Source: CAVRCT01 sp963719645 (GTDB lineage Bacteria > Pseudomonadota > Gammaproteobacteria > DSM-16500). Taken from it: a stretch of 64,000 bases of DNA. The translations under genes were made by a program, and so were the position numbers. Shown one piece after another: positions 27,620-36,686 of this stretch (position 1 is the stretch's first letter; the number at the start of each line of letters is the position of its first letter). The stretch is from assembly GCA_963719645.1 (NCBI GenBank), contig CAVRCT010000005.1:62001-126000 (forward strand). Reading direction: 5' to 3'. Below the pieces are notes generated by a model. The model did not search any database. It saw only the letters and a program-made list of their open reading frames with translations, and was not told the DNA's origin.

Positions 27620-28404
27620 GTTATCCTCTGTTTCACCAATGCATTACTTAATTTGACATACTCAGAAATACTTAACTGCTCCGCACGCAACCCCGGATCA
27701 ATGTTAACGTTTTCCCAGTCCTCATCCGTCATAATTTGTTTCAAACAATTGCGCAATGTTTTACGACGATGCGCAAATGCTGCTTTGACAATTAAGGCAA
27801 AATGATCATAATTCTGCGCACGAGAAGGAAATTCTTGATGTGGCACTAACCGAACAATACTGGAATCCACTTGCGGTGGCGGATAAAACGCAGAAGGTCG
27901 CCACATGGAATAATGAATGCACTTGGCAATGATACTGCACCATAATACTCAGCCTGCCATATTGCATCCGAACCCACCCGTGCGGCTAATCGATCCACTA
28001 CTTCTTTCTGCAGCATAAAATGCATATCGCTAATGTGCTTCGCAAACGTGAGTAAATGAAAAATTAACGGCGTAGAAATATTGTAAGGCAAATTACCCAT
28101 CAATCGCATCGGTTGTGCATCACTGACTAGCTGAGAAAAATCAAATTCAAGCGCATCGGCTTGATGAATAATTAAATCGCCTTTTCCCGCACAACCAATT
28201 TGAGCTGTGGAATTAAGTCACGATCAATTTCAACGACATCCAAACGACCGGCTTTTTTGAGAAGAGGTAAGGTTAATGCGCCTTGACCAGGACCAATTTC
28301 GACAAGTGCTGTCCTGGTATCGGCTGAATGGCATCCACAATGCGCTGAATAACTTGTTTATCTTGTAAAAAATGCTGGCCAAAACGTTTGCGCGCAACAT
28401 GCAT
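27601..28404 (-). pseudogene. ksgA: 16S rRNA dimethyladenosine transferase KsgA, four frameshifts
   Basis: Dimethylates two adenines in the 3' loop of 16S rRNA during 30S assembly. Starting MHVARKRFGQHFLQD at 28404, the protein can be followed to the stop at 27601 only by changing frame near 28310 (one base missing before VEIGPGQGALT), 28195 (one missing), 27962 (one extra) and 27900 (one extra). MGNLPYNIS and PPPQVDSSIVRL are intact. The net shift is zero and the pieces are well conserved, with no other stops. AAGGA precedes the ATG by 8 bp. Same question as for apaH: recent decay or sequence error. Confidence 0.82.
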
Positions 28405-28419
28405 GCCATTATTCCTTAA

Positions 28420-29100
28420 TTAATTTTGTCCCAATGCAGCACTTGCAGGAGCAAAACCTTTTGCTGCAGCGAGTTGGAATAATTGCTGCGCTTTCGCTTT
28501 ATCAACCGGTGTACCCAATCCATTGGCATACATTAAACCCAAACTGTATTGCGCACTGGGCATCCCAGTGTCAGCCGCTTTTTGATACCAATGCATAGAC
28601 TGCGCATAATCTTGTGGAACAATTTTGCCAGCGCCGTAAATATAGCCCAATTGATTTTCTGCAAACGCATTATCTTGATCCGCCGCACGTTTGAACCATT
28701 GAATCGCTTTGGTAGGATCTTGTTGTGTTCCTTGACCGGACAGATAACGGACGCCCAAACTATATTGCGCATCTGAATTGCCTTGATCGGCAGCACGCTC
28801 AAACCATTCTGCTGCTGAATTATAATTACGCGCTACCCCATGACCCGTGCGGTACATATACCCCAATGAGTATTGTGCTTTTGCATAACCTTGATCGGCT
28901 GCAGCACGATAATACTCAACGGCTTTCGTATAATTTTGTGCGACGCCTTCGCCTTTCGCATATTGATTACCTGTTTTATACAATTGATCAGGCGGGATAT
29001 TTGCAAGAGCAGAATTACTCTGACTATCATGCGAAACATTTGAAGCACAGCTCACGGTTAACCAACAACAAACTAGAATCGCTATTTTTTTCATGTCCAT
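28420..29100 (-). CDS. Sel1-repeat lipoprotein
   Basis: 226 residues with a lipoprotein signal (LTVSC, Cys19) and about five Sel1-like repeats of 36 residues, each with AQYSLGxxY and GxxxDYxKAxxWYxxAADQG patterns. Sel1 repeats form helical solenoids that bind other proteins; in Legionella and Coxiella relatives they are linked to host interaction and envelope stress. AAGGGG is 9 bp before the first ATG; a second ATG lies two codons in. It lies between ksgA and metQ on the same strand. Confidence 0.88.
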   Translation of the reverse strand: MDMKKIAILVCCWLTVSCASNVSHDSQSNSALANIPPDQLYKTGNQYAKGEGVAQNYTKAVEYYRAAADQGYAKAQYSLGYMYRTGHGVARNYNSAAEWFERAADQGNSDAQYSLGVRYLSGQGTQQDPTKAIQWFKRAADQDNAFAENQLGYIYGAGKIVPQDYAQSMHWYQKAADTGMPSAQYSLGLMYANGLGTPVDKAKAQQLFQLAAAKGFAPASAALGQN

Positions 29101-29127
29101 GATGTTTATCCCCTTAAAAATAATAGA

Positions 29128-29922
29128 TTACCATGCAGGAATAGCTTGGTCGTTAAAAATTTTCTTCGCGGCAGCCGCAACTTCAGCAGATTGCAATGAT
29201 TTGACCAACTCTTTAATACGCGGATCATTCACTTCATCACGGCGGACGACAATAATATTGGCATACTGTGAATCGGATTTCTCATGGAAGATCGCATCTT
29301 CAGTAGGTGAAAGTCCTGCCGGAACCGCATAATTTGTATTAATCACGGCCGCTGCCACATCAGGTAAACTCCGCGCTAACTGAGCCGCATCTAATTCTTT
29401 AAACGTTAAATGTTTGGGATTGTCTTTAATGTCCATCGGCGTGGTATATAATCCGGCGCCTGCTTTCAAGTGAATGACGCCTGCCTTCTGTAATAACAAT
29501 AATGCACGGCCTTCATTACTCGGATCATTGGGCAGTGCAATCATACCGCCCTCGGGTAACGCTTGAATGTCTTTTACTTTCGTAGAATAAACACCCATCG
29601 GAAAAACAAACGTTTTGCCGACAGAGATTAATTTATAATGACGATCTTTGACTTGTTGATCTAAATAAGGCTGGTGCTGAAACATGTTGGCATCAATACT
29701 GCCATCATTTAACGCCGTATTCGGCTGAATATAATCGGTGAATTCGACGATTTTAATGGTTAAACCGTATTTCTCTTTTGCAACTTGCTTAGCGACTTCC
29801 ATTATTTCGGTTTCTGGACCTGAGATGGTGCCGACTTTTAATTGGTTTTGATCACTTCCGCCACACGCGGCAAGCAAACAGACACTGAATGCTGCCAAGA
29901 TTTTTTTCAATTGATTTAACAT
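29128..29922 (-). CDS. metQ: Methionine-binding lipoprotein MetQ
   Basis: Substrate-binding component of the MetNIQ ABC importer for L- and D-methionine. 264 residues; lipobox LLAACGG (Cys20), then KVGTISGPETEIMEVAKQVA and DYIQPNTALNDGSIDANMFQH, which are typical of the NlpA/MetQ family. It is third in the metN-metI-metQ order, 38 bp after metI. Confidence 0.93.
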   Translation of the reverse strand: MLNQLKKILAAFSVCLLAACGGSDQNQLKVGTISGPETEIMEVAKQVAKEKYGLTIKIVEFTDYIQPNTALNDGSIDANMFQHQPYLDQQVKDRHYKLISVGKTFVFPMGVYSTKVKDIQALPEGGMIALPNDPSNEGRALLLLQKAGVIHLKAGAGLYTTPMDIKDNPKHLTFKELDAAQLARSLPDVAAAVINTNYAVPAGLSPTEDAIFHEKSDSQYANIIVVRRDEVNDPRIKELVKSLQSAEVAAAAKKIFNDQAIPAW

Positions 29923-29960
29923 GATGGGTATACCTTAATAATTAAGAGCAAAGTATAAAA

Positions 29961-30620
29961 CTAATTTCGCAAGTGGGAAAACTTTTTTGCAATGCAGTCA
30001 CCGGCAAATTGCGCCAATTGCACCAAGACGATCATGATGAAAATCGTCACCAGCATCACCGTTAAATTAAATCGTTGGTAGCCATAACGAATCGCGAGAT
30101 CGCCCAATCCACCCCCACCCACTGCACCCGCCATGGCAGAGTAGCCGATCAAGGTAATGATTGTCAGTGTTAAACCATTCATGATACTGGGCAAACTTTC
30201 TGGGATTAATATTTTACGAATAATTTGTAAATTGGTTGCGCCCATTGCCATCGCTGCTTCAATCAAACCGCGATTCACTTCCATGAGCGCACTTTCTACG
30301 ACACGCGCAATGAATGGCATCGCGCACAGTGACAACGGCACAATCGCAGCGCAGGTGCCAATCGATGTTCCGACTAATAAACGCGTCATAGGAATCACTG
30401 CAATCATTAAAATGACGAATGGAATGGAGCGTGTCATGTTGACGACGGCCGCCAAGCATTGATGCAATGAAAAATTTTCTAAAATGTTATTTTTGCGCGT
30501 CACGTATAAAATAACCCCTAACGGTAAACCAACCACGGTTGCAATAATCGTGGATGCAATGACCATGAAAAGGGTTTCGCCCGTTGCATTAAGCAAAAGA
30601 TATAATATTGTTTGGGACAT
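29961..30620 (-). CDS. metI: Methionine ABC transporter permease MetI
   Basis: Membrane component of the MetNIQ importer; 219 residues with five hydrophobic helices. The ABC coupling loop EAAMAMGATNLQIIRKILIPE is the family signature. The start overlaps the end of metN by 32 bp, indicating translational coupling. Confidence 0.94.
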   Translation of the reverse strand: MSQTILYLLLNATGETLFMVIASTIIATVVGLPLGVILYVTRKNNILENFSLHQCLAAVVNMTRSIPFVILMIAVIPMTRLLVGTSIGTCAAIVPLSLCAMPFIARVVESALMEVNRGLIEAAMAMGATNLQIIRKILIPESLPSIMNGLTLTIITLIGYSAMAGAVGGGGLGDLAIRYGYQRFNLTVMLVTIFIMIVLVQLAQFAGDCIAKKFSHLRN

Positions 30621-31644
30621 AACCCAGCACCTCTACTTTGACACCTAATTCTCGTAAAAAATGAATTCCTGCGGCTAGATTTGCTCTCTCGCCATTCAAT
30701 GCTAAAATCATAAAGCCCAGCGAATTCTGCTTAATGTATTCCATGTTGGCTTGCATAATATTAATCTGCAAATTAAATTGATTCATCAACTTTGCCATCA
30801 CCGGCTGTGTCGCTGCATCGCCAAAAAACCATAAACGTAAAATCGGATGCGAGCCCTCCATTTCTGTTGGCATCACGTGTTCAATGATAGTGGGTGGCAA
30901 GACTTGCGGCATCGCTGAGACAATAAAATTTTTGGCCGTTAATGTTTTCGGTTGCGCGAAAAAATCACCGACTTCATTTTCTTCAATCAATTTTCCTTGC
31001 TCTAAAATCGCGACTCGATCACAACAGGCTTTAATCACTGACATCTCATGCGTAATCAGCAGAATGGTTACTTGCAATCTATCGCGAATATTTTTTAATA
31101 ACTCTAGAATAGTCGTGGTGGTTTCAGGATCCAGTGCTGAGGTCGCTTCATCGGATAATAATACTTTGGGTTGACTCGCCAGCGCACGTGCAATCGCGAC
31201 GCGTTGTTTTTGGCCGCCGCTTAACTGACTTGGAAAATGATTTTTTTTATCTTGCAAGCCGGTTAACTCCAGCAACGGCATCACCGTCGCTGCGATCTCT
31301 GTGCGATTTTTCCCTTCTAATTCGAGTGATAAGGCGACATTGGCATACACTGTGCGTGATGAGAGCAAATTGAAATGCTGAAATATCATGCCAATTTTGC
31401 GGCGTTCATGACGTAATTCTTCCGCTGTCATCTGAGTTAATTCTTCTTGATCGATCCTGACGGTGCCGCTGGTGGGTCTTTCTAATAAATTCACGCAACG
31501 AATCAAAGTACTTTTGCCCGCGCCGCTCTTCCCCACAATACCAAAAATCTCGCCGCGCTCGACTTCGAGATTAATATCTTGTAACGCGGTCACAACACCT
31601 TGTGCTGTTGCGTAGCTTTTTGTCACATTCGATAAACTTATCAT
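30589..31644 (-). CDS. metN: Methionine ABC transporter ATP-binding protein MetN
   Basis: ATPase of the methionine importer, 351 residues. Walker A GKSGAGKST, signature LSGGQKQRVAIARAL and Walker B VLLSDEATSALD are complete. The C-terminal 100 residues form the NIL regulatory domain, which in E. coli MetN binds methionine and slows transport when the cell is replete. First gene of the operon. The upstream 460 bp carry only an outer repeat; no SAM riboswitch or MetJ box was seen. Confidence 0.95.
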   Translation of the reverse strand: MISLSNVTKSYATAQGVVTALQDINLEVERGEIFGIVGKSGAGKSTLIRCVNLLERPTSGTVRIDQEELTQMTAEELRHERRKIGMIFQHFNLLSSRTVYANVALSLELEGKNRTEIAATVMPLLELTGLQDKKNHFPSQLSGGQKQRVAIARALASQPKVLLSDEATSALDPETTTTILELLKNIRDRLQVTILLITHEMSVIKACCDRVAILEQGKLIEENEVGDFFAQPKTLTAKNFIVSAMPQVLPPTIIEHVMPTEMEGSHPILRLWFFGDAATQPVMAKLMNQFNLQINIMQANMEYIKQNSLGFMILALNGERANLAAGIHFLRELGVKVEVLGYVPNNIISFA

Positions 31645-31677
31645 AACGCTCCGAGCTTGTTTAAATGAAGATTGTTT

Positions 31678-31988
31678 TTTTATACAAATCCCCCTTGTTC
31701 CCCCTTTGAAAAAGGGGGAACAAGGGGCAATGGCACTAGCTTAAGAACTGTCGTCCCGGAATTTAGTAGCTCTTAACGAGCGCCTTTTGCTCGTTTAGAG
31801 CTACTTAATGTCCGGAATCCATCTTCAATTTATCGCCCTCTTGCTTTTAACTTATATGCTTTAAGCAAAATGGATCCCGGACATTAACTGGCGCTAAATT
31901 CGCAAAAAGCGCTCATTAAGCGCCAGTAAATTCCGGGACGACAGTTCTTAAGCTAGTGCCATTAGGAACAAGGGGGATTTGTATAAAA
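31678..31988. mobile_element. Outer palindromic repeat with element B inside its right arm
   Basis: Compact outer form: TATACAAATCCCCCTTG, a short turn at CTTTGAAAAAG, then the inverse arm, which is split by element B. It occupies most of the gap between the divergent metN and pncB genes, so promoters of both may border it. Confidence 0.88.
31728..31963. mobile_element. MITE-like element B, long form (236 bp)
   Basis: Interior oriented as in the 18578 copy (GTAGCTCTTAACGAGCGCC half first). Flanked by GGGAACAAGGGG (31716-31727) and AGGAACAAGGGG (31964-31975), a 12-bp duplication with one mismatch. Confidence 0.88.
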
Positions 31989-32107
31989 CAATTAATCCCA
32001 TCCCGTTAACACTTTTTAAATCCCACAAACCAATTGTCAGCAGGCCCTCAGTATAACAATATTTTGTTTTCCGATATAATGCCCTATTTTCGTCGCAGGA
32101 ACCCGTT

Positions 32108-33559
32108 GTGATTTCACCTTTATTGACTGATTTTTACCAATTGACGATGGCTTACGGCTATTGGCGATTAGGCATGCATGAACAAGAAGCGGTTTTTCAC
32201 CAAATTTTTCGCAAAAATCCGTTTAAAGGGAATTATGCGATCGCCTGCGGCTTAGGGACTGTCATTGAATTCTTGCAACAATTACATTTTAGCGCGGATG
32301 ATTTAACCTATTTAGCCAGCTTGCGCGAACCCAGCGGCAACCCTTTTTTTACCGCCGATTTTTTGTCTTATTTAGAAAATCTGCGCTTCCACTGCGATAT
32401 CGATGCCATTCCAGAAGGCACCCTCATTTTCCCCCATGAACCCTTGTTACGGGTAAAAGGTCCTTTGTTGCAATGCCAATTAATCGAATCCACTTTATTA
32501 AATATTATTAATTTTCAGACGTTGATCGCAACCAAAGCTAGTCGAGTTTGCCAAGCCGCCCAAGGCGAGCCTGTTTTTGAATTCGGTATGCGTCGAGCAC
32601 AAGGTCCCGATGGTGCATTATCGGCAAGCCGCGCTTCTTTTGTCGGTGGCTGCGCCGCCACCTCCAATGTCTTGGCCGGAAAATTATATGGCATTCCTGT
32701 CGTAGGAACCCATGCACACAGTTGGGTCACCGCATTCCCGGATGAAATTAGCGCGTTTTCGGCTTATGCAAACGTGATGCCGAATAATTGTGTCTTATTA
32801 GTGGATACCTTCGACACGCTCGAGGGGGTCCAGCACGCCATTGAAATTGGCAACCACTTAAAAAAACAAGGCGCCGAATTGCGCGGCATCCGTTTGGATT
32901 CGGGTGATTTAGCAAGCCTTAGCATTAAAGCTCGGCAACTGCTAGATGAAGCAGGCTTCTCAACCACCAAAATCATTGCGAGCAATAGTTTAGACGAATA
33001 TGTCATCCAAGAATTAAAAACACAGGGTGCTGCCATTTCCGTTTGGGGCGTAGGAACTCATTTAACCACTGCGTATGATCATCCTGCCCTCGATGGTGTT
33101 TATAAATTATCTGCCTTACGAGACAAACAAGGTCACTGGGAATACAAATTAAAATTATCAGAGCAAGCCGTCAAAGTATCTAATCCAGGCATTCATCAAG
33201 TCCGTCGGTATATGCAAAACGATGCGCCGATGATGGATATTATTTATGATACTGAGCTTGGCATTGGCAACACGCCACAATTAACCTCTCTGACGGCACC
33301 GCATATCACGGCTGAACCAACAAAAGCCGATGGCTTTATCGATTTACTTCAACCTATTTTTCGACAAGGTGAATTGGTGTACGCGGATTCCTCTTTATCG
33401 CTCGCTAAAGAACGAGCCACATTGCAACTCACCCAATTTAATAAACACTTTGCTCACAGAGAATATTGCGTGGGACTTGAAAGTCAATTACATCAATTAA
33501 AACAACAATTGATAGCACACGTTGCAGAGAAGAATAAGAAAAGAGAGCGCCGGATTTAA
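32108..33559 (+). CDS. pncB: Nicotinate phosphoribosyltransferase
   Basis: Joins nicotinate to phosphoribosyl pyrophosphate to make nicotinate mononucleotide, for NAD salvage. 483 residues from a GTG at 32108 with AGGA 7 bp upstream. LTDFYQLTMAYGYW at the N-terminus, FEFGMRRAQGPDGALSA, VGTHAHSWV and GIRLDSGDLA are family motifs. It is monocistronic and divergent from metN. Confidence 0.94.
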   Translation: MISPLLTDFYQLTMAYGYWRLGMHEQEAVFHQIFRKNPFKGNYAIACGLGTVIEFLQQLHFSADDLTYLASLREPSGNPFFTADFLSYLENLRFHCDIDAIPEGTLIFPHEPLLRVKGPLLQCQLIESTLLNIINFQTLIATKASRVCQAAQGEPVFEFGMRRAQGPDGALSASRASFVGGCAATSNVLAGKLYGIPVVGTHAHSWVTAFPDEISAFSAYANVMPNNCVLLVDTFDTLEGVQHAIEIGNHLKKQGAELRGIRLDSGDLASLSIKARQLLDEAGFSTTKIIASNSLDEYVIQELKTQGAAISVWGVGTHLTTAYDHPALDGVYKLSALRDKQGHWEYKLKLSEQAVKVSNPGIHQVRRYMQNDAPMMDIIYDTELGIGNTPQLTSLTAPHITAEPTKADGFIDLLQPIFRQGELVYADSSLSLAKERATLQLTQFNKHFAHREYCVGLESQLHQLKQQLIAHVAEKNKKRERRI

Positions 33560-33685
33560 ATTATCTCACCACGCCAGAGACTCTTACTAATGGGACATTC
33601 GACAATGCTATCGCTGTTTATCCGGATATTCAGCAACAAAACCGTTGAATATCCGGGTAAATAGATGATATCTATTAAACTTAAC

Positions 33686-33730
33686 TTGATCTCTCCGATC
33701 CGCTCGTTTAAACTAGTATTAGACTAGTTT
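33686..33730 (+). promoter_or_regulatory. Promoter and operator of the Phd/VapC operon
   Basis: A weak TTGATC (33686-33691), 17 bp, TAAACT (33709-33714). A perfect inverted repeat AAACTAGT-ATTAG-ACTAGTTT (33710-33730) overlaps the -10, 13 bp before the antitoxin start. It is a likely autoregulatory operator. Confidence 0.5.
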
Positions 33731-33743
33731 ATTTGAGGTATTT

Positions 33744-33986
33744 ATGCGCTCGATAGGTGCTTTTCAAGCAAAAACACATTTTTCTGCATTGCTCGATCAA
33801 GTTGAGCAAGGCGAACAAATTATCATAACAAAACACGGCCACCCTGTTGCAAAACTTGTTCCAGCAACAGATACCAATCCTGTCCAAGTACATCAAGCTA
33901 TTGAACGATTAAAAAAATTCTGTCAATCGAATAAATTAGCCGGATTAAATTGGAAAGAATTAAGAGATGAAGGACGTCGCAAATGA
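33744..33986 (+). CDS. Antitoxin, Phd/YefM family
   Basis: 80 residues. The N-terminal MRSIGAFQAKTHFSALLDQVEQGEQ and ITKHGHPVAKLVP are characteristic of the Phd/YefM DNA-binding fold; the rest is the toxin-binding tail. GAGGT precedes the ATG. It overlaps the toxin start by 4 bp (ATGA). It should bind and neutralise the PIN-domain toxin and repress the promoter. Confidence 0.92.
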   Translation: MRSIGAFQAKTHFSALLDQVEQGEQIIITKHGHPVAKLVPATDTNPVQVHQAIERLKKFCQSNKLAGLNWKELRDEGRRK

Positions 33987-34399
33987 ATTTTGTTTTAGAT
34001 GCCTCTATTGCACTGGCTTGGTGTTTTGCGGACGAATCAACTACTTTCACAGTCGATTTATTAGAAAAAATGGAATCAAATACAGCCCACGTTCCACAAC
34101 TCTGGACGTTAGAAGTAGGAAATATTTTGATAAATGCTGAGCGAAAAAATCGCATTTCCTATGCAAAAATTGCTGAATATCTCTCACTATTGCATGATTT
34201 AAATATCCAAGTTGACTCTGAAACATCCGCGAAAGGATTTCATGAAATTTTATCACTCGCGCACTCTGAAAAATTAACAACCTATGATGCCGCTTATCTT
34301 GAACTCGCCATGCGCCTTGGCGCACCACTTGCCACCAACGACTTACAACTTTCACAGGCTGCAAAGCGATTGGGTGTGATGATATTAAAGACTTCATAA
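33983..34399 (+). CDS. VapC-like PIN-domain toxin
   Basis: 138-residue ribonuclease toxin of a type II system. The PIN acidic residues are visible: Asp6 (VLDASIAL), Glu44, Asp102 (TTYDAAYLELA) and Asp120 (LATNDLQL), so the active site looks complete. Targets of this family are usually tRNA or rRNA; the target here is unknown. It is coupled to the preceding antitoxin. Confidence 0.92.
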   Translation: MNFVLDASIALAWCFADESTTFTVDLLEKMESNTAHVPQLWTLEVGNILINAERKNRISYAKIAEYLSLLHDLNIQVDSETSAKGFHEILSLAHSEKLTTYDAAYLELAMRLGAPLATNDLQLSQAAKRLGVMILKTS

Positions 34400-34400
34400 A

Positions 34401-36686
34401 GTGCTACTAATAACCCTCAACACTCAAATTATAAAAACTTTTTTCCCCGCTTCTTACTTTGAAAGAGGCTACGATTATTATCGCCAAGGCCGCGTGCAAG
34501 ATATTGAAATTTTCTCTAATCAAAAACAAGAAAATGAAATATACGCACGCGTACGCGGCAGTAAAAACACTCTCTACCGAGTAAAAATTTATCTCACTGG
34601 CTCGGCAAGTAAACTTAATATTCGCGGTATTTGCTCTTGCCCAATGGAAATAAATTGTAAACATGTTGTTGCAACACTTCTAAAAATTCTGGGTGAAACA
34701 GAATCACCTATTTCTGCTGCAAGCCCTCGGAAGCCATGGACAGATGCAAAAAAAGATAGGAACACTTTATTACAAATAAAAAAAGCGGCCGCCTACCCTT
34801 ACCAAATCATCGATGAGCCGATTGATGATTGGTATTCATCCATCGACGAAAGCGTCGGTCGCGATTGGTTTACGCTTGAACTCGGAATTACGTTAAAGGG
34901 TAAAAAAATAAATTTGCTACCCATTTTGCATCAATTATTAAAAAAATTGCAGTTTAATAATAATTCATTGGCTGCATTAGGCACTGAACCGGTATTGGCA
35001 CAATTGCCCGATGGGCGTTTTATTCCTCTGCCCATTGAGCGCGTACGCAATATTTTAAATGTGCTGGTTGAATTACATGAGAGTAACAGCTTGCAAGATG
35101 GCGATTTTTTGCGTTTAGCAAAACTACATGCCGCACGCTTGTTAGAATTAGAAGCCGCCATGGGTGCCACCCAATTACGCTGGCACGGCGGAGAAAAAAT
35201 AAGAGCCCTCGCAAAAAAACTCGGCCGATTTTCCGGCATAGAGCCGGTTAAATTACCCGACCAATTTCAAGGTGAGCTACGTCCGTATCAACAGGATGGC
35301 TTGAATTGGCTGCAATTTTTGCGTGAATATGACTTCGGCGGCATTTTGGCAGATGACATGGGATTGGGTAAAACCGTCCAAGCGCTCTCTCATCTTACCG
35401 TTGAAAAATTAAGTGGCCGGATGACGCATCCCACTCTTATCATTGCACCCACTAGCTTAATGTTTAATTGGCGCATGGAAACTGAACGCTTCGCTCCTCA
35501 TTTAAAAATATTAGTTCTGCATGGAACCAGCCGGAAACAACAATTTGAAATTATTTCGCAATATGACTTGGTTTTTACAACGTACCCGCTCCTTAAGCAT
35601 GACAAAGAAATATTATTAAAACATGAATTTCATTTCTTGATCTTAGACGAAGCACAAAATATCAAAAACTCAAAAAGTTTATCTGCGCAAATTGTTCAAC
35701 AAATTCGTGCCAAACATCGACTCTGCCTGACAGGCACACCCTTAGAGAATCATCTAGGTGAACTATGGTCTCTCTTTAATTTTATGATGCCTGGATTACT
35801 TGGTGAAGAAAAAGTATTTAATCGGCTATTTAGAATACCGATTGAAAAACACGGCAACCAAGAACGGCGTGAACATCTCAACCGACGTATCGCGCCATTT
35901 TTATTACGCCGCACTAAAAACAATGTCGTCAAAGAATTACCTGATAAAGTGAACATGATCCAACACGTAGAAATTGATGGCGCACAACGCGACCTTTACG
36001 AGACTATTCGCGTGACCATGCAGAATAAAGTGCGGCAAGAAATTGCTAAGCTTGGATTAGCGCGCAGTCATATCATTATTTTAGATGCGCTTCTTAAATT
36101 GCGCCAAGTGTGTTGTGACCCACGTCTTTTAAAAATATATACGCCTAAGAAAAACAAAGCCAAATCAGCAAAACTTGAATTATTAATGACTTTATTGCCC
36201 GAGTTGATTGAGGAAGGAAGACGTATTTTATTATTCTCTCAATTCACTGAGATGCTTGAACTTATTGAGGATGAACTTAACAGCAAAAAGATAGCGTATG
36301 TAAAACTCACAGGACAAACGAAAGATCGCGCAACGCCTGTCCAAAAATTTCAAAAAGGAGAAATACCGCTTTTTTTAATTAGCTTGAAAGCCGGAGGCAC
36401 TGGGTTAAACTTAACTGCTGCTGACACAGTTATTCATTACGACCCTTGGTGGAATCCTGCCGTTGAAGATCAGGCAACGGATCGAGCTCACCGCATCGGT
36501 CAAAACAAGACTGTCTTTGTTTATAAATTTGTTACCAAAGGGACGGTGGAAGAAAAAATCCTTGAAATGCAGCAAAATAAGCGCGCATTAATGGAAGGAT
36601 TATTTTCTAACAATCCAACAGGCCAATTAAAACTTTCCGAAAAAGATTTACAAGGATTTTTTGAGCCGTTAGATCCCGGGGGATAA
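34401..36686 (+). CDS. SWIM zinc-finger SNF2-family helicase
   Basis: 761 residues from GTG 34401, one base after the vapC stop; no good ribosome site, so translational coupling to vapC is possible. An N-terminal SWIM zinc motif (Cys78, Cys80, Cys86, His88) is followed by a linker and a full SNF2 motor: LRPYQQDGLNWL, Walker A DDMGLGKT (Lys324), DEAQ (416-419), LTGTPLEN, LFSQFTEML, GTGLNLT and DRAHRIGQ. This resembles HepA/RapA-like bacterial SNF2 proteins with SWIM domains, which translocate on DNA, but is shorter than many (about 1000 residues). The biological role is unknown. Confidence 0.9.
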   Translation: MLLITLNTQIIKTFFPASYFERGYDYYRQGRVQDIEIFSNQKQENEIYARVRGSKNTLYRVKIYLTGSASKLNIRGICSCPMEINCKHVVATLLKILGETESPISAASPRKPWTDAKKDRNTLLQIKKAAAYPYQIIDEPIDDWYSSIDESVGRDWFTLELGITLKGKKINLLPILHQLLKKLQFNNNSLAALGTEPVLAQLPDGRFIPLPIERVRNILNVLVELHESNSLQDGDFLRLAKLHAARLLELEAAMGATQLRWHGGEKIRALAKKLGRFSGIEPVKLPDQFQGELRPYQQDGLNWLQFLREYDFGGILADDMGLGKTVQALSHLTVEKLSGRMTHPTLIIAPTSLMFNWRMETERFAPHLKILVLHGTSRKQQFEIISQYDLVFTTYPLLKHDKEILLKHEFHFLILDEAQNIKNSKSLSAQIVQQIRAKHRLCLTGTPLENHLGELWSLFNFMMPGLLGEEKVFNRLFRIPIEKHGNQERREHLNRRIAPFLLRRTKNNVVKELPDKVNMIQHVEIDGAQRDLYETIRVTMQNKVRQEIAKLGLARSHIIILDALLKLRQVCCDPRLLKIYTPKKNKAKSAKLELLMTLLPELIEEGRRILLFSQFTEMLELIEDELNSKKIAYVKLTGQTKDRATPVQKFQKGEIPLFLISLKAGGTGLNLTAADTVIHYDPWWNPAVEDQATDRAHRIGQNKTVFVYKFVTKGTVEEKILEMQQNKRALMEGLFSNNPTGQLKLSEKDLQGFFEPLDPGG

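Noticed and set aside
34407..34664. Minus-strand frame inside the SNF2 gene
   Set aside because: It is a shadow of a strongly supported gene on the other strand.
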